Shown here one piece after another: positions 38,834 to 47,400 of a stretch of DNA of 64,000 nucleotides. The stretch comes from Nocardioides lianchengensis (lineage in GTDB: Bacteria > Actinomycetota > Actinomycetes > Propionibacteriales > Nocardioidaceae), in NCBI RefSeq assembly GCF_900101465.1, contig NZ_FMZM01000006.1:274461-338460 (forward strand), read 5' to 3'. Each line of letters opens with the position of its first letter. Positions within the stretch are counted from its first letter, which is position 1. Under the pieces are notes generated by a model that saw only the letters and a list, made by a program, of their open reading frames with translations, did not search any database and was not told the origin of the DNA. The translations under genes and the position numbers were made by a program.

Positions 38834-39763
38834 TCAGCCCGAGAGCACCGCGGTCAGGCGCTCGGCGGGCGACTCCAGCCCCCACCGCTCGGCGAGCTCG
38901 CGCACGAGGGCGGGGTCGCGGGGCACCGACGGCAGGGCTAGCTCGGAGCGGTCGAGCGGGAGCTCGCGGGCCACCGCCACGACCTGCGGGGCGACCGCGA
39001 GGTAGTCGGCGGCGGCTTTGATCTTGCTCCGCGGCCCGGGGGCGAGGTCGGACGCCGGGTCCTCGGCGGCGGCGACGATGCCGGCCATGTCGCCGAAGCG
39101 CTGCAGCAGGGTGGCGGCCGTCTTCTCGCCGACCCCCTTGACCCCGGGCAGGCCGTCCGAGGCGTCCCCCCGGAGGGTGGCGAAGTCGGCGTACTGGCGG
39201 GCGTCGATGCCGTACTTGTCGACCACCCACTGGTTGGTGACCCGCTCGTGGTTGCCCACGCCGCGGGCGATGTAGAGGACGCGGACGTCGGCGTCGTCGT
39301 CGACGAGCTGGAACAGGTCACGGTCGCCGGTCACGATGTCGACGGGCTGCCCGGCCCCGGTGGCCAGGGTGCCGATCACGTCGTCGGCCTCGTAGCCGTC
39401 GTGGCCGATCACGGTGATGCCGTACGCCGCCAGCACCTCGCGGATGATCGGGACCTGGACCTGGAGGTCGTCCTCGACCACCTCGACGTCGGGGGCCGTC
39501 TCGACCTCCTCGACCACCCGGTGCCCCTTGTACGACGGGACCAGGTCGACGCGCCACTGCGGACGCCAGTCGTTGTCCCAGCAGCAGACCAGGTCGGTCG
39601 GCTCGTACTGGTCGACCAGCCGGGTGATGAAGTCCATCAGCCCCCGGACGGCGTTGACCGGCGTGCCGTCGGGCCCGCTGATCGAGGGGACCCCGAAGTA
39701 GGCCCGGAAGTACATCGAGGCGGTGTCGAGGAGCATCAGGCGGCCTGTCTGCGGGCTGGTCAC
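38834..39763 (-). CDS. 5'-3' exonuclease (PolA-like nuclease domain)
   Basis: Stand-alone flap/5'-3' exonuclease of 309 residues resembling the N-terminal domain of DNA polymerase I. LMLLDTASMYFRAYFG holds the first metal Asp, HDGYEADDVIGTLA and VDIVTGDRDLFQLV the central acidic cluster, and SDGLPGVKGVGEKTAATLL the helix-hairpin-helix. It probably removes RNA primers or 5' flaps. GTG at 39763 is chosen: the family begins here, and the longer frame would run through the Lrp promoter. CAGGAT lies 6 nt upstream. Confidence 0.9.
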   Translation of the reverse strand: MTSPQTGRLMLLDTASMYFRAYFGVPSISGPDGTPVNAVRGLMDFITRLVDQYEPTDLVCCWDNDWRPQWRVDLVPSYKGHRVVEEVETAPDVEVVEDDLQVQVPIIREVLAAYGITVIGHDGYEADDVIGTLATGAGQPVDIVTGDRDLFQLVDDDADVRVLYIARGVGNHERVTNQWVVDKYGIDARQYADFATLRGDASDGLPGVKGVGEKTAATLLQRFGDMAGIVAAAEDPASDLAPGPRSKIKAAADYLAVAPQVVAVARELPLDRSELALPSVPRDPALVRELAERWGLESPAERLTAVLSG

Positions 39764-39775
39764 CCGGGAATCCTG

Positions 39776-39796
39776 CCACGAGTCGTGGATTAGCCT
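39776..39796. promoter_or_regulatory. Lrp divergent promoter with palindrome
   Basis: CCACGA-G-TCGTGG (39776-39788) is a perfect 13-nt palindrome between the divergent exonuclease and Lrp genes. TAGCCT (39791-39796) lies 7 nt before the Lrp GTG. The palindrome is well placed as an autoregulatory Lrp site over both promoters. Confidence 0.55.
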
Positions 39797-39803
39797 GTCG
39801 GCC

Positions 39804-40259
39804 GTGAACTTGTCCGAGGTGGAAGCCACCGACCGCAAGATCCTCGACCTCCTCGCCGCCGACGGCCGGATGTCCTTCACCGACCTCGGCAAGGCCACCG
39901 GCCTGTCGACCTCGGCGGTGCACCAGCGCGTCAAGCGGCTGGAGCAGCGTGGGCTGATCCTGGGCTACGGCGCCACGATCAACCACGAGGAGGTCGGCAT
40001 GCCGCTGACCGCCTTCATCTCGATCCGCCCGATCGACCCCTCCCAGCCCGACGACTCACCCGAGCGGTTGCGCGACATCCCCGAGCTCGAGTCGTGCTGG
40101 TCGGTCGCGGGGGAGGAGTCGTACGTCCTGAAGGTCCGGGTCGCCACGCCGCGCCACCTCGAGGAGCTGCTCGCCCGGATCCGGGCCGCCGCCAACGTGT
40201 CGACCCGCACCACCATCGTGTTGTCGACCTTCTACGAGAACCGGCCGGTCACGTCCTGA
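39804..40259 (+). CDS. Lrp/AsnC family transcriptional regulator
   Basis: Regulator of 151 residues with an N-terminal helix-turn-helix (ATDRKILDLLAADGRMSFTDLG then TSAVHQRVKRLEQRGLI, about 7-60) and a C-terminal RAM/ligand domain (about 65-150) ending LSTFYENRP. It likely senses an amino acid. GTG start, leaderless geometry. The gene overlaps the convergent secreted-protein gene by 11 bp. A possible link to the nearby KamA (lysine) operon is only positional. Confidence 0.92.
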   Translation: MNLSEVEATDRKILDLLAADGRMSFTDLGKATGLSTSAVHQRVKRLEQRGLILGYGATINHEEVGMPLTAFISIRPIDPSQPDDSPERLRDIPELESCWSVAGEESYVLKVRVATPRHLEELLARIRAAANVSTRTTIVLSTFYENRPVTS

Positions 40260-40905
40260 CGGCCGTCACCGTCAGGTCGGCGTAGTAGACCCGTCCACCA
40301 TTGTTGGCCAGACCGGTCGAGCAGCGCAGCGCGACGTCGTACGTCCCGGGCGTGGCCGCCTCGCTCGCCGTCTGCGCCCACGTCTTGTTCTCGTACTGAC
40401 CGAAGCTGTCGTGGGAGGGGAAGGTGATGCTGCGGGCCGTGCCGCCCACCGGTCGCAGGTCGACCTGACAGTTGAACGACCGGCCGGACACGTTGCCATT
40501 GTGCAGATAGGCGTCCGCGGCGACGATGAGGCGAGCGGGCTCGGTGAGGCGGAGCCGACCCGAGCGCTGACCCGGTCCGGAGCTCAGGGTGGTGACGTCA
40601 CCCAGGCTGCCGTCAGCGGGCAGCGAGACCGGGCTGTAGGCAGTGTCGCGGCCGTAGCGGTAGTTCGACCATGCCACGGCGAGGACGCCGTCGTCCCCGG
40701 TCGCTCCGCGCGGCCCGGCCGGCACCTGGCCGCGGGCGAAGTCCTTGCGCTTCAGCGAGTGGTCCTTCACGTCCTTGCCGGTGAGGGAACCGTTCTTGAT
40801 GTCGGCGCCGGTGATGCTGCGCGCCGCGTCGGCGACCACGGGGTTGGTCACCAGCAGGAACGAGAGGGCGAGGGTGAGGGCGGCGGGGGCGAGATAGCGG
40901 CGCAC
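40249..40905 (-). CDS. secreted protein with pentapeptide-like and collagen-like linker
   Basis: Exported protein of 218 residues. A signal peptide (about 1-28, hydrophobic core LTLALSFLLV, ending near ADA) is followed by the repeat-like ITGADIKNGSLTGKDVKDHSL, a short PAGPRGATGDDG collagen-like stretch, and a beta-rich domain of about 140 residues with one Cys pair (FNCQVD, LRCSTG). Such ITGADI-type stalks are common on actinobacterial cell-surface proteins. Function unknown. Confidence 0.8.
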   Translation of the reverse strand: MRRYLAPAALTLALSFLLVTNPVVADAARSITGADIKNGSLTGKDVKDHSLKRKDFARGQVPAGPRGATGDDGVLAVAWSNYRYGRDTAYSPVSLPADGSLGDVTTLSSGPGQRSGRLRLTEPARLIVAADAYLHNGNVSGRSFNCQVDLRPVGGTARSITFPSHDSFGQYENKTWAQTASEAATPGTYDVALRCSTGLANNGGRVYYADLTVTAVRT

Positions 40906-40988
40906 GGAGACTCCCAGGGTCGGTGGTCTCGCCAGACTGGATCACCGCCCCCGGGCGCGACATGACCCGAACGGGCCATGTCGTCAGG

Positions 40989-42455
40989 TCACCAGGCCTG
41001 CAGCGCCGCCGTACGACGGGACGCCTCGGCGGCCTCGGCGGCCTTGAGCGCGGACTCGTCGAGCCGTCCGTGCTCCTCCCACCACGCGCGGCCGGCGGCC
41101 GGGAGGGTGTGGATCGGGTCGTAGTACTCGTAGGTACGCGACAGTGCCTCGGGGTCGGCGGCCTCGATCGACGTGCGGTAGTTCTTGGTCCAGTACGAGA
41201 TGCCGCGCTCGGTGTCGTACGACGCGAGCTGGTGCACCCACCTCTTGCCGACGAAGGGCACGTCGCAGACGATGCGCGGCGTCGCGAAGCCCGGCAGGTA
41301 GCCCATGATGTGGTGCTGCAGCCGCTGCGCGTCGGCGACCGAGACCCGCCAGTGCTCCGAGTAGGGGATCAGGTCGCACATGTAGAAGTAGTAGGGCATG
41401 ATCCGGGCGCCGTCGAGGAGCCGGAAGCACAGGTCGAGCAGCGCGTGCGGGTCGGCGTTCACCCCGTTGAGCAGCACCCCCTGGTTGCGCACGTCACGCA
41501 GTCCGGCGTCGAGCATCGCGGCCGATGCCTTCGCCACGATCGGCGTGATCGACTGGGCGTGGTTGGCGTGGGTGTGCATGGCCAGCGAGACGCCCCGGGA
41601 GTTGGCCAGGCCGGCGACCCGGGACACGCCCTCGACGACGTCCGGCTGCAGCCAGTGCTGGGGGAGGCCGATCAGCGCCTTGGTCGCGAGCCGGATGTCG
41701 CGGATGTTCTCGATCTCCAGCAGGGAGGTCAGGAACGCCTCGAGGCGGGGCCACGGCATGTTGGCCACGTCGCCGCCGGAGACCACGACGTCGCGCACCG
41801 ACGGCGTACGGCGCAGGTAGTCGAGCATGTCGCCGATCCGGTCGTTCGGCTTGCCGGCGAACTTCAGCTTGTCGATCACCGGCGTCGAGTTGCCGACCAG
41901 GTCCATCCGGGTGCAGTGGCCGCAGTACTGCGGGCAGGTCGGCAGCAGCTCGGCGAGCACCTTGGTGGGGTAGCGGTGGGTGAGACCCTCGGTCGCCCAC
42001 ATGTCGTGCTCGTGCAGCGAGTCGCGGGTGGCGTGCGGGTGCGAGGGCCAGTCGGTGCGGCGGTCGCTGAACACCGGGATCATGTAGTGCCGGACCGGGT
42101 CCGCGTAGAACGCCTCGGTCATCGAGCCGGGCCCGGCGGGCTCGAACGACGGCACCATCGTGTTGAGCATCTGCGGCGGCACCAGCATCGACATCGTGGC
42201 GCGCTCGGTCTGGTCGCGCTCGAGGTCGGCGAAGAACCGCTCGTCGAGCAGGTCGCCGGTCAGCTCGCGCAGCTGCTTGACGTTCTTCACGCAGTGCGCC
42301 CGCTGCCACTGCACCGAGTCCCACTCGGCCGCGGTGACGTCCCGCCAGCCCGGGAAGCGGGTCCAGTCCGGCTCGACGAGCTCCACCCGGCGGTACGGGT
42401 AGGGCTGCCCGGTCTCGTCCTCCACGAGGGACGCGATCGACGTCTCGATGCTCAT
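40989..42455 (-). CDS. kamA: KamA family radical SAM protein (lysine 2,3-aminomutase-like)
   Basis: Radical SAM/PLP enzyme of 488 residues. CPQYCGHC gives the CxxxCxxC iron-sulfur motif (Cys near 173, 177 and 180). SVRDVVVSGGDVANMPWPRL is the GGDP-like region, and the C-terminal half follows the family through VPFVGKRWVHQL. Classical KamA converts L-lysine to beta-lysine; the exact substrate here is not proven because some relatives act on glutamate or are uncharacterised. It is the last gene of a minus-strand operon-like run, 59 bp after a GNAT gene. Confidence 0.9.
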   Translation of the reverse strand: MSIETSIASLVEDETGQPYPYRRVELVEPDWTRFPGWRDVTAAEWDSVQWQRAHCVKNVKQLRELTGDLLDERFFADLERDQTERATMSMLVPPQMLNTMVPSFEPAGPGSMTEAFYADPVRHYMIPVFSDRRTDWPSHPHATRDSLHEHDMWATEGLTHRYPTKVLAELLPTCPQYCGHCTRMDLVGNSTPVIDKLKFAGKPNDRIGDMLDYLRRTPSVRDVVVSGGDVANMPWPRLEAFLTSLLEIENIRDIRLATKALIGLPQHWLQPDVVEGVSRVAGLANSRGVSLAMHTHANHAQSITPIVAKASAAMLDAGLRDVRNQGVLLNGVNADPHALLDLCFRLLDGARIMPYYFYMCDLIPYSEHWRVSVADAQRLQHHIMGYLPGFATPRIVCDVPFVGKRWVHQLASYDTERGISYWTKNYRTSIEAADPEALSRTYEYYDPIHTLPAAGRAWWEEHGRLDESALKAAEAAEASRRTAALQAW

Positions 42456-42514
42456 GCCGCCCAGGGTGACACAAATCTTGCGCCGAGACGAACGCAACGC
42501 CGCAGGATCTCCTG

Positions 42515-43120
42515 TCAGAGACCGCTCGCGCGCAGCGTCCGCCGTACGGCGGGGGAGTCTGCGGGCAGGCCGTACCGCCGCTCGTAGACGCCCTCCACCA
42601 GCGCCCGAAGCTCGACCTCGGGGAGGTCGGGCCGCAGCGGCTGGTCCATCAGCCGCAGAGCGGGTGCGTGGCCGTCGTCGTGCGGCGGGAGGTACTCGCG
42701 CACGGGCAGCAGCCGGCCGCCGAGCCGCTCGTAGAAGGCGATCCGTCTGCGGTGCTCGTCGACCGCGTGGTCGGGGAGGCCGGGCTCGTCGGGGTCCTCG
42801 ACGTCCCAGACCAGCCGGGTGCGGCCCTCCGCGGCGAGCAGCCCGGTCAGGTCGGCCCACATCGACGAGCCGATGCCGCGGCCGCGCCGGCCGACGGCGT
42901 AGTAGCGCAGGAACGTCCACCCGGTCGGGCCGAGGTCGCGGACCAGCGCGAAGCCGCTGGGCCCGTCGTGCTCGACCCGCACCAGCAGCCGGTCGGCCAG
43001 CAGGTCGGCGAACGGGACGGTCAGCTCCTCGGGGAACGCCGACTCGTAGATCGCGCGGACGGCCTCGAGCTCGGCGTCGGGCAGGGTCGCGGCGGAGACC
43101 AGGCCGGGGAGAGCGCTCAT
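42515..43120 (-). CDS. GNAT family N-acetyltransferase
   Basis: Acetyltransferase of 201 residues. The acetyl-CoA loop reads VGRRGRGIGSSMW (about 96-108), after the strand WTFLRYYAV, and YERLGGRLLP is the usual late motif. It overlaps the amidohydrolase stop by four bases (ATGA). Next to kamA, it could acetylate beta-lysine as in the AblA/AblB osmolyte pathway, but sequence similarity to known AblB cannot be judged here. Confidence 0.84.
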   Translation of the reverse strand: MSALPGLVSAATLPDAELEAVRAIYESAFPEELTVPFADLLADRLLVRVEHDGPSGFALVRDLGPTGWTFLRYYAVGRRGRGIGSSMWADLTGLLAAEGRTRLVWDVEDPDEPGLPDHAVDEHRRRIAFYERLGGRLLPVREYLPPHDDGHAPALRLMDQPLRPDLPEVELRALVEGVYERRYGLPADSPAVRRTLRASGL

Positions 43121-44730
43121 CCGTGCACCACCTCTCCGCCCAGCACCGTGCCGAGCACCTCGATCTCGCGGATGGTCGTGGGGTCGACCGTCGCCGGGTC
43201 GTCGGAGAGGACCACCAGGTCGGCGCGCTTGCCGAGCGCCACGGTGCCCCGGTCATGCTCCTGGTGCGAGGCGTACGCCGAGCCCCGGGTGTACGCCGTC
43301 AGCGCCTCGAGCCCGGTGATCGCCTCCTGGGGCCCGCAGGCGGCCCCTGAGTCGGTCCGCCGGTTCACCATGTCGTGGAGGCCGAGCAGCGGCGCCCCGT
43401 CGACCACCGGCCGGTCCGAGCTGCCGGGTGGGGTGATGCCGGCGTCGAGCAGCGACCGGTAGCGGTAGGCCCAGCCGGCGCGGTCAGGACCGAGCGCCCG
43501 GAGCATCCCGTCGCCGATCTCGCCCACGAAGCGGCCCTGGGGGACCGGGACGACGCCCAGCGCCGCCGCGCGGAGCACCTGGTCGGGTCGCGAGACGCCG
43601 AAGTGCTCCACCCGGTGCCGGACGTCGGGTCGCGGCCAACGGCGCTGCGCCTCGTCGTACGCGTCGAGGACGAGGTCGATCGCGGCGTCGCCGATCGCGT
43701 GGGCGGCGACCCGCCAGCCGGAGCGGTGCGCGTCGAGAATGGTCCGGGTCAGCGCGGCCGCGTCGTCCTGGAGGTAGCCGCGGGACCCGGGGGTGTCGGC
43801 GAAGTCCTCGGTCAGCGCACACGTGTGACCGATCAGCGAGCCGTCGGAGAAGACCTTCACCGGCCCGATCCGCAGCCGGTCGTCGCCGAGGCCGGTGCGG
43901 ATCCCGAGGTCGAGGCCGCGCACGATCCCGTCGTCCTCGTGGGCGCTCAACGTGCGCAGCGCGTCAGCGGCCACCATGAGCTCGACACGCACCGGGAGTC
44001 GGCCGGTGTCGCGGGCCTGCTGGTAGGCCGCCACCTCGACCGGGCTCTTGCCGATCCAGCCGCCCCCGATCCCGGCCTCGACCACGCTGGTGATCCCCTG
44101 GGCGAGGTAGGCCCGTCCCGCGCACTCGATGGCGTCCACGAGGGTGGCCACGGGGTAGGGGAGGACCAGCCGCGACAGCAGGCCCTGGGCCTGCTCCTGG
44201 AGCAACCCCGTGGGGCGCCCCTCGCCGTCCACGACGACCAGCCCGCCGGGCACGTCGACGGGGGCGTCGGCCAGGCCAAGCTCGGTCAGCACCGCGCTGT
44301 TGACGGTGCACATGTGCCCGGAGGTGTGCTTGAGCCAGACCGGGAGGCCCCCGGCGGCCCGGTCGAGGGCCTCCCGGCTCGGATGCGCTCCGAGCTTGTT
44401 CTCGTCGTAGCCGGCCCCGACCACCCACGCGCCCGGCGCGGTGGTGGCCGCCCGGGCCGCGACGGCGTCGTACAGGGCCTCGAGGGAGGGGACGCGCAGG
44501 TCGACCTCGGCCAGGGACAGGCCGTACCACGCCATGTGGTTGTGGGCGTCGTGGAAGCCCGGCGCGACCACCGCGCCGTCCAGGTCGATCACCCGTCGGG
44601 CGGGCACGTCCTCGAGCGCCACGACGCGGCCGTTCAGGACGGCCACGGCGCCGGCCACGTCGGCCCGCCCCGCGCCCTCGAGCGTGCGCACCCGCGCGTT
44701 CGTGAGCAGCAGGTCGGCCTGGAGGCTCAC
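43117..44730 (-). CDS. amidohydrolase, YtcJ-like
   Basis: Metal-dependent hydrolase of 537 residues with the amidohydrolase fold: an N-terminal beta domain (DLLLTNARVRTLEG), the metal pair HNH in FHDAHNHMAWYG, VAAHAIGDAAIDL, the family motif VRHRVEHFGVSRPDQ and a final LGKRADLVVLSDDP. This is the YtcJ/N-substituted-formamide deformylase-like branch. GTG at 44730 overlaps the ligase stop (GTGA). It may release a carboxylate used by the neighbouring acyl-CoA ligase; substrate unknown. Confidence 0.89.
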   Translation of the reverse strand: MSLQADLLLTNARVRTLEGAGRADVAGAVAVLNGRVVALEDVPARRVIDLDGAVVAPGFHDAHNHMAWYGLSLAEVDLRVPSLEALYDAVAARAATTAPGAWVVGAGYDENKLGAHPSREALDRAAGGLPVWLKHTSGHMCTVNSAVLTELGLADAPVDVPGGLVVVDGEGRPTGLLQEQAQGLLSRLVLPYPVATLVDAIECAGRAYLAQGITSVVEAGIGGGWIGKSPVEVAAYQQARDTGRLPVRVELMVAADALRTLSAHEDDGIVRGLDLGIRTGLGDDRLRIGPVKVFSDGSLIGHTCALTEDFADTPGSRGYLQDDAAALTRTILDAHRSGWRVAAHAIGDAAIDLVLDAYDEAQRRWPRPDVRHRVEHFGVSRPDQVLRAAALGVVPVPQGRFVGEIGDGMLRALGPDRAGWAYRYRSLLDAGITPPGSSDRPVVDGAPLLGLHDMVNRRTDSGAACGPQEAITGLEALTAYTRGSAYASHQEHDRGTVALGKRADLVVLSDDPATVDPTTIREIEVLGTVLGGEVVHG

Positions 44731-46145
44731 AGCTTGGCCTTCTCCACGCGGTGCGACGCGGTCAGCGGGAGGTCGTCGCGGAACTCCCAGAACCGGGGCA
44801 CCTTGAAGCCGGCGAGCCGGTCGCGGCACCACGCGTCGAGCTCGTCGGACGACGAGCCGGGCGCCACGACGTACGCCTTGACCTCCTCGCCACGGATCTC
44901 GTCGGGTACGCCGACGACCGCGGCCAGCCGCACCGACGGGTGGGTCAGCAGCACGTCCTCGACCTCGCGGGCGGCGATGTTCTCGCCGCTGCGCCGGATC
45001 ATGTCCTTGAGCCGCCCGGTGAGGTAGACGCGACCCGCGTCGTCGAGCCGGGCCAGGTCACCGGTCGGGAACCAGCCGTCCTCGCGGAAGGGCGACTCGT
45101 GACCGAGGTAGCCCAGCATCATGCCCGGTCCACGCAGCCACAGCTCGCCGTCGACCAGCCGCACCTCACGGTGCGCTGCCGGCCGGCCCAGGCAGCCGGA
45201 CCCGACCAGCACGTCGTGGTCGTCGGACCCGACCCGGATGTCGGCGCCGGTCTCGGTCATCCCGAAGGCCTCGAACCACGGCACGCCCCACCGGTCCTCG
45301 AGCTCGGCGTGCAGCGCCGTGGGGATCGCCGAGCACTGGACGGCGCGCACGCGGTGCACCCGGTCCAGCGGGTCCGGCGGCATCCGCAGCAGCAGGGTCG
45401 GCATCGCGGCCAGGCAGTAGAAGTAGGTGACCTCGTGCTCGCGCACCTTGGCCCAGAACGTCGACGGGTGGAACCCGTCGAGCGCGACCAGCTGGGCGCC
45501 GGCGACGAGCGCCGTGACGACGTTCCACTGCGGGTCGACGTAGTGGAACGGCTGGGCGGTCAGCATCACGTCCTCGGCGGACACGTGCGGGAACTCCGCG
45601 ACCATCGACCCGGCGAGGGTCGTCCAGTAGCGATGGGTGAGCAGGCAGCCCTTCGGACGCCCGGTCGTGCCCGACGTGTACTGCACGTTGACGACCGCGT
45701 CGGGGTCGACCGGCCCCTGCTCCCAGGTGCCGTCGGCGACCAGCTCCTCGACCCGTACGACGTCCGGCAGGTCGCCGACCGCCTCGAGCACCCGGGCGTG
45801 CTCCGCCGTCGTCACCACCAGCCGGGCACCGGAGTCACGCAGCACGTGCTCGGTGTCGACCGGGCCGTAGCGCACGTTCAGCGGCACCATCGCGGCCCCG
45901 AGCCGCATCAGCGCGAACCAGACCAGCGGCATCTCCGCTCGGTTGCCGAGCAGCACCGCCACCCGGTCGCCCGGGCCGATCCCGCGCTCCCGCAGCGCCT
46001 CGGCGTACGACGCGGAGCGCGCCCCGACGTCGGCGTACGTGAGTCGCTCGGCCGGCCCGTCGCCGAGGTCGAAGGTCCAGGCGACCCGGTCGGCGCGGTA
46101 GCGCGCCGCCGCTTCCAGGACGGAGACGAGGTCCTTCTCAGCCAC
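44727..46145 (-). CDS. AMP-dependent acyl-CoA synthetase/ligase
   Basis: ANL-superfamily ligase of 472 residues that activates a carboxylic acid as an acyl-adenylate and then as a CoA thioester. Phosphate loop YTSGTTGRPKG at 156-166, the A5-like segment GMTETGADI, and the hinge TGDLARLDDAGRVYLTGRLKDM with the catalytic Lys near the C-terminal end (SHRVEKAKL). It resembles CaiC-type crotonobetaine/carnitine ligases. It overlaps both neighbours, so it is part of a tightly coupled catabolic operon. Confidence 0.9.
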   Translation of the reverse strand: MAEKDLVSVLEAAARYRADRVAWTFDLGDGPAERLTYADVGARSASYAEALRERGIGPGDRVAVLLGNRAEMPLVWFALMRLGAAMVPLNVRYGPVDTEHVLRDSGARLVVTTAEHARVLEAVGDLPDVVRVEELVADGTWEQGPVDPDAVVNVQYTSGTTGRPKGCLLTHRYWTTLAGSMVAEFPHVSAEDVMLTAQPFHYVDPQWNVVTALVAGAQLVALDGFHPSTFWAKVREHEVTYFYCLAAMPTLLLRMPPDPLDRVHRVRAVQCSAIPTALHAELEDRWGVPWFEAFGMTETGADIRVGSDDHDVLVGSGCLGRPAAHREVRLVDGELWLRGPGMMLGYLGHESPFREDGWFPTGDLARLDDAGRVYLTGRLKDMIRRSGENIAAREVEDVLLTHPSVRLAAVVGVPDEIRGEEVKAYVVAPGSSSDELDAWCRDRLAGFKVPRFWEFRDDLPLTASHRVEKAKL

Positions 46146-46884
46146 GACCGAAGGCCTCCCGGGGCGCGTCGCCCTCCCCGGAGAGCGACGTCAGCAGCGC
46201 GTGGTCGACCTCCCGGCCGAGTGCCTCCTCGAAGCTCGCGTCGAGCCCCTCGTCGAGCACCCGCTTCGCCAGGGAGACCGAGAGCGCCGGGCGTGCGGCC
46301 ACCCGGTGCGCGATCTCGAGGGCGGCCGTCTCGTGCTCTCCGGGCGGTACGACGCGCGCGACCATCCCGATCTCGCCCGCCCGCGCGCCGGTGATCCGCT
46401 CGCCGAGCAGCATCAGCTCCTTCGCGCGGGCCCACCCGACCAGGGCCGGCAGCAGTCGGGAGATCCCCCCGGTGACGCTGAGCCCGACCTCGACCTCGGG
46501 GAACCCGAACTGGGCGTCCGCGGTCGCGACGACCACGTCGCAGGCCAGCGCGAACTCGCAGCCGGCCCCGAGCGCGTGACCGTGCACGGCCGCGACGACC
46601 GGGCCGGGGAACGAGCGGATCAGCCGCGTGACGTCCTGGATGGCCTCGAGGCGGGCCCGCGTCTCCAGCGGAGACTCGACCGGCTCGGGCTCCTTCAGGT
46701 CGTGTCCGGCGCAGAACGACCGGCCGCGGCCGGCGAGCACCACGGCGCGGGCCCCCTCCGCGGCGGCCCGGCGCAGCCCCGCGGCCAGGCCGTCGGTCAG
46801 GGCGGGCACCACCGCGTTCAGCCGCTCGGGCCGGTCCAGGTGGATCAGGGCCACCTCGCCGTCGCGGGTGTAGTCGACCGCCAC
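46138..46884 (-). CDS. enoyl-CoA hydratase/isomerase family protein
   Basis: Crotonase-family enzyme of 248 residues. The two oxyanion-hole regions are RSFCAGHDLKE (about 55-65) and GHALGAGCEFALACD. It begins with GTG after GGAAGGAGC, a strong Shine-Dalgarno sequence, and is the first gene of the operon with the ligase, amidohydrolase, GNAT and KamA. Together the first two enzymes suggest breakdown of a CoA-activated acid. CaiD-like activity is possible but not proven. Confidence 0.89.
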   Translation of the reverse strand: MAVDYTRDGEVALIHLDRPERLNAVVPALTDGLAAGLRRAAAEGARAVVLAGRGRSFCAGHDLKEPEPVESPLETRARLEAIQDVTRLIRSFPGPVVAAVHGHALGAGCEFALACDVVVATADAQFGFPEVEVGLSVTGGISRLLPALVGWARAKELMLLGERITGARAGEIGMVARVVPPGEHETAALEIAHRVAARPALSVSLAKRVLDEGLDASFEEALGREVDHALLTSLSGEGDAPREAFGRG

Positions 46885-47400
46885 GGGCCGCTCCTTCCGG
46901 GTCAGAGCCGCCGGCAGCCAGGTGCGCCGCGCGGCACGCAGACGGTACGCCGCGCGCGGTCGGGTGCGACAGCGGGCCCGCCTCGGCTAGCAGCCTTTAC
47001 ACGCGATCGCGAGCAAGGATGCGCGACACGCCGAGGTGGTCTGGAGAATCGGCGAAATTCTGGTGAACATCACACGGCGCTGACCTGCGAGGACGTGCGT
47101 TCGTGCAGGTCAGGGCCATGTTGACAGGCCGCCCCGCGAGACGCGACTGTGTGCCGTCCGCTCATGCAGATCGTGGCCTGGCGGACCGACGTCCGAGTGG
47201 CCGTGTCGGAGGGTGGGGTGCCAATCACCCGTCCGACGCTGTTCGCGGAGGTCGGTCCGCTCCGCGAGGGCGGACACGGAAGGACCCCGCACCCCCTAGA
47301 CAACAACCCGGGCTCGGCAGCCGGTCATTCTCAGGTTGGTCCGAAGGGTTTCGGGGTCCTTCCGGAGCTCTGCAACCGTGGCTCGACTACGTTGTCGCCT
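46885..47400. other. 516-bp gene-free region upstream of lnt
   Basis: No convincing coding sequence. It holds a 9-bp inverted repeat CTGACCTGC/GCAGGTCAG (47080-47113), a weak plus-strand promoter candidate TTGACA-18 bp-GACTGT (47121-47150), a small GTCCGC/GCGGAC hairpin (47255-47275) and a widely spaced 12-bp inverted repeat (47278-47363). The first half is the promoter region of the minus-strand enoyl-CoA hydratase operon. Confidence 0.6.
47278..47363 (+). promoter_or_regulatory. 12-bp inverted repeat in the lnt leader
   Basis: GGAAGGACCCCG (47278-47289) is perfectly inverted as CGGGGTCCTTCC (47352-47363), enclosing 62 nt. A three-base bubble and a further CCC/GGG pair extend it. The structure ends 37 nt before the lnt GTG and could fold in the leader mRNA. 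Confidence 0.48.

Noticed and set aside
42456..43256. N-terminal extension or frameshift fusion of KamA with upstream sequence
   Set aside because: The extension overlaps the GNAT gene in another frame and is not protein-like; KamA starts cleanly at 42455.
47149..47400. Longer Lnt N-terminus or a small gene in the lnt leader
   Set aside because: The translated sequence has no hydrophobic or conserved character and contains the inverted repeats.
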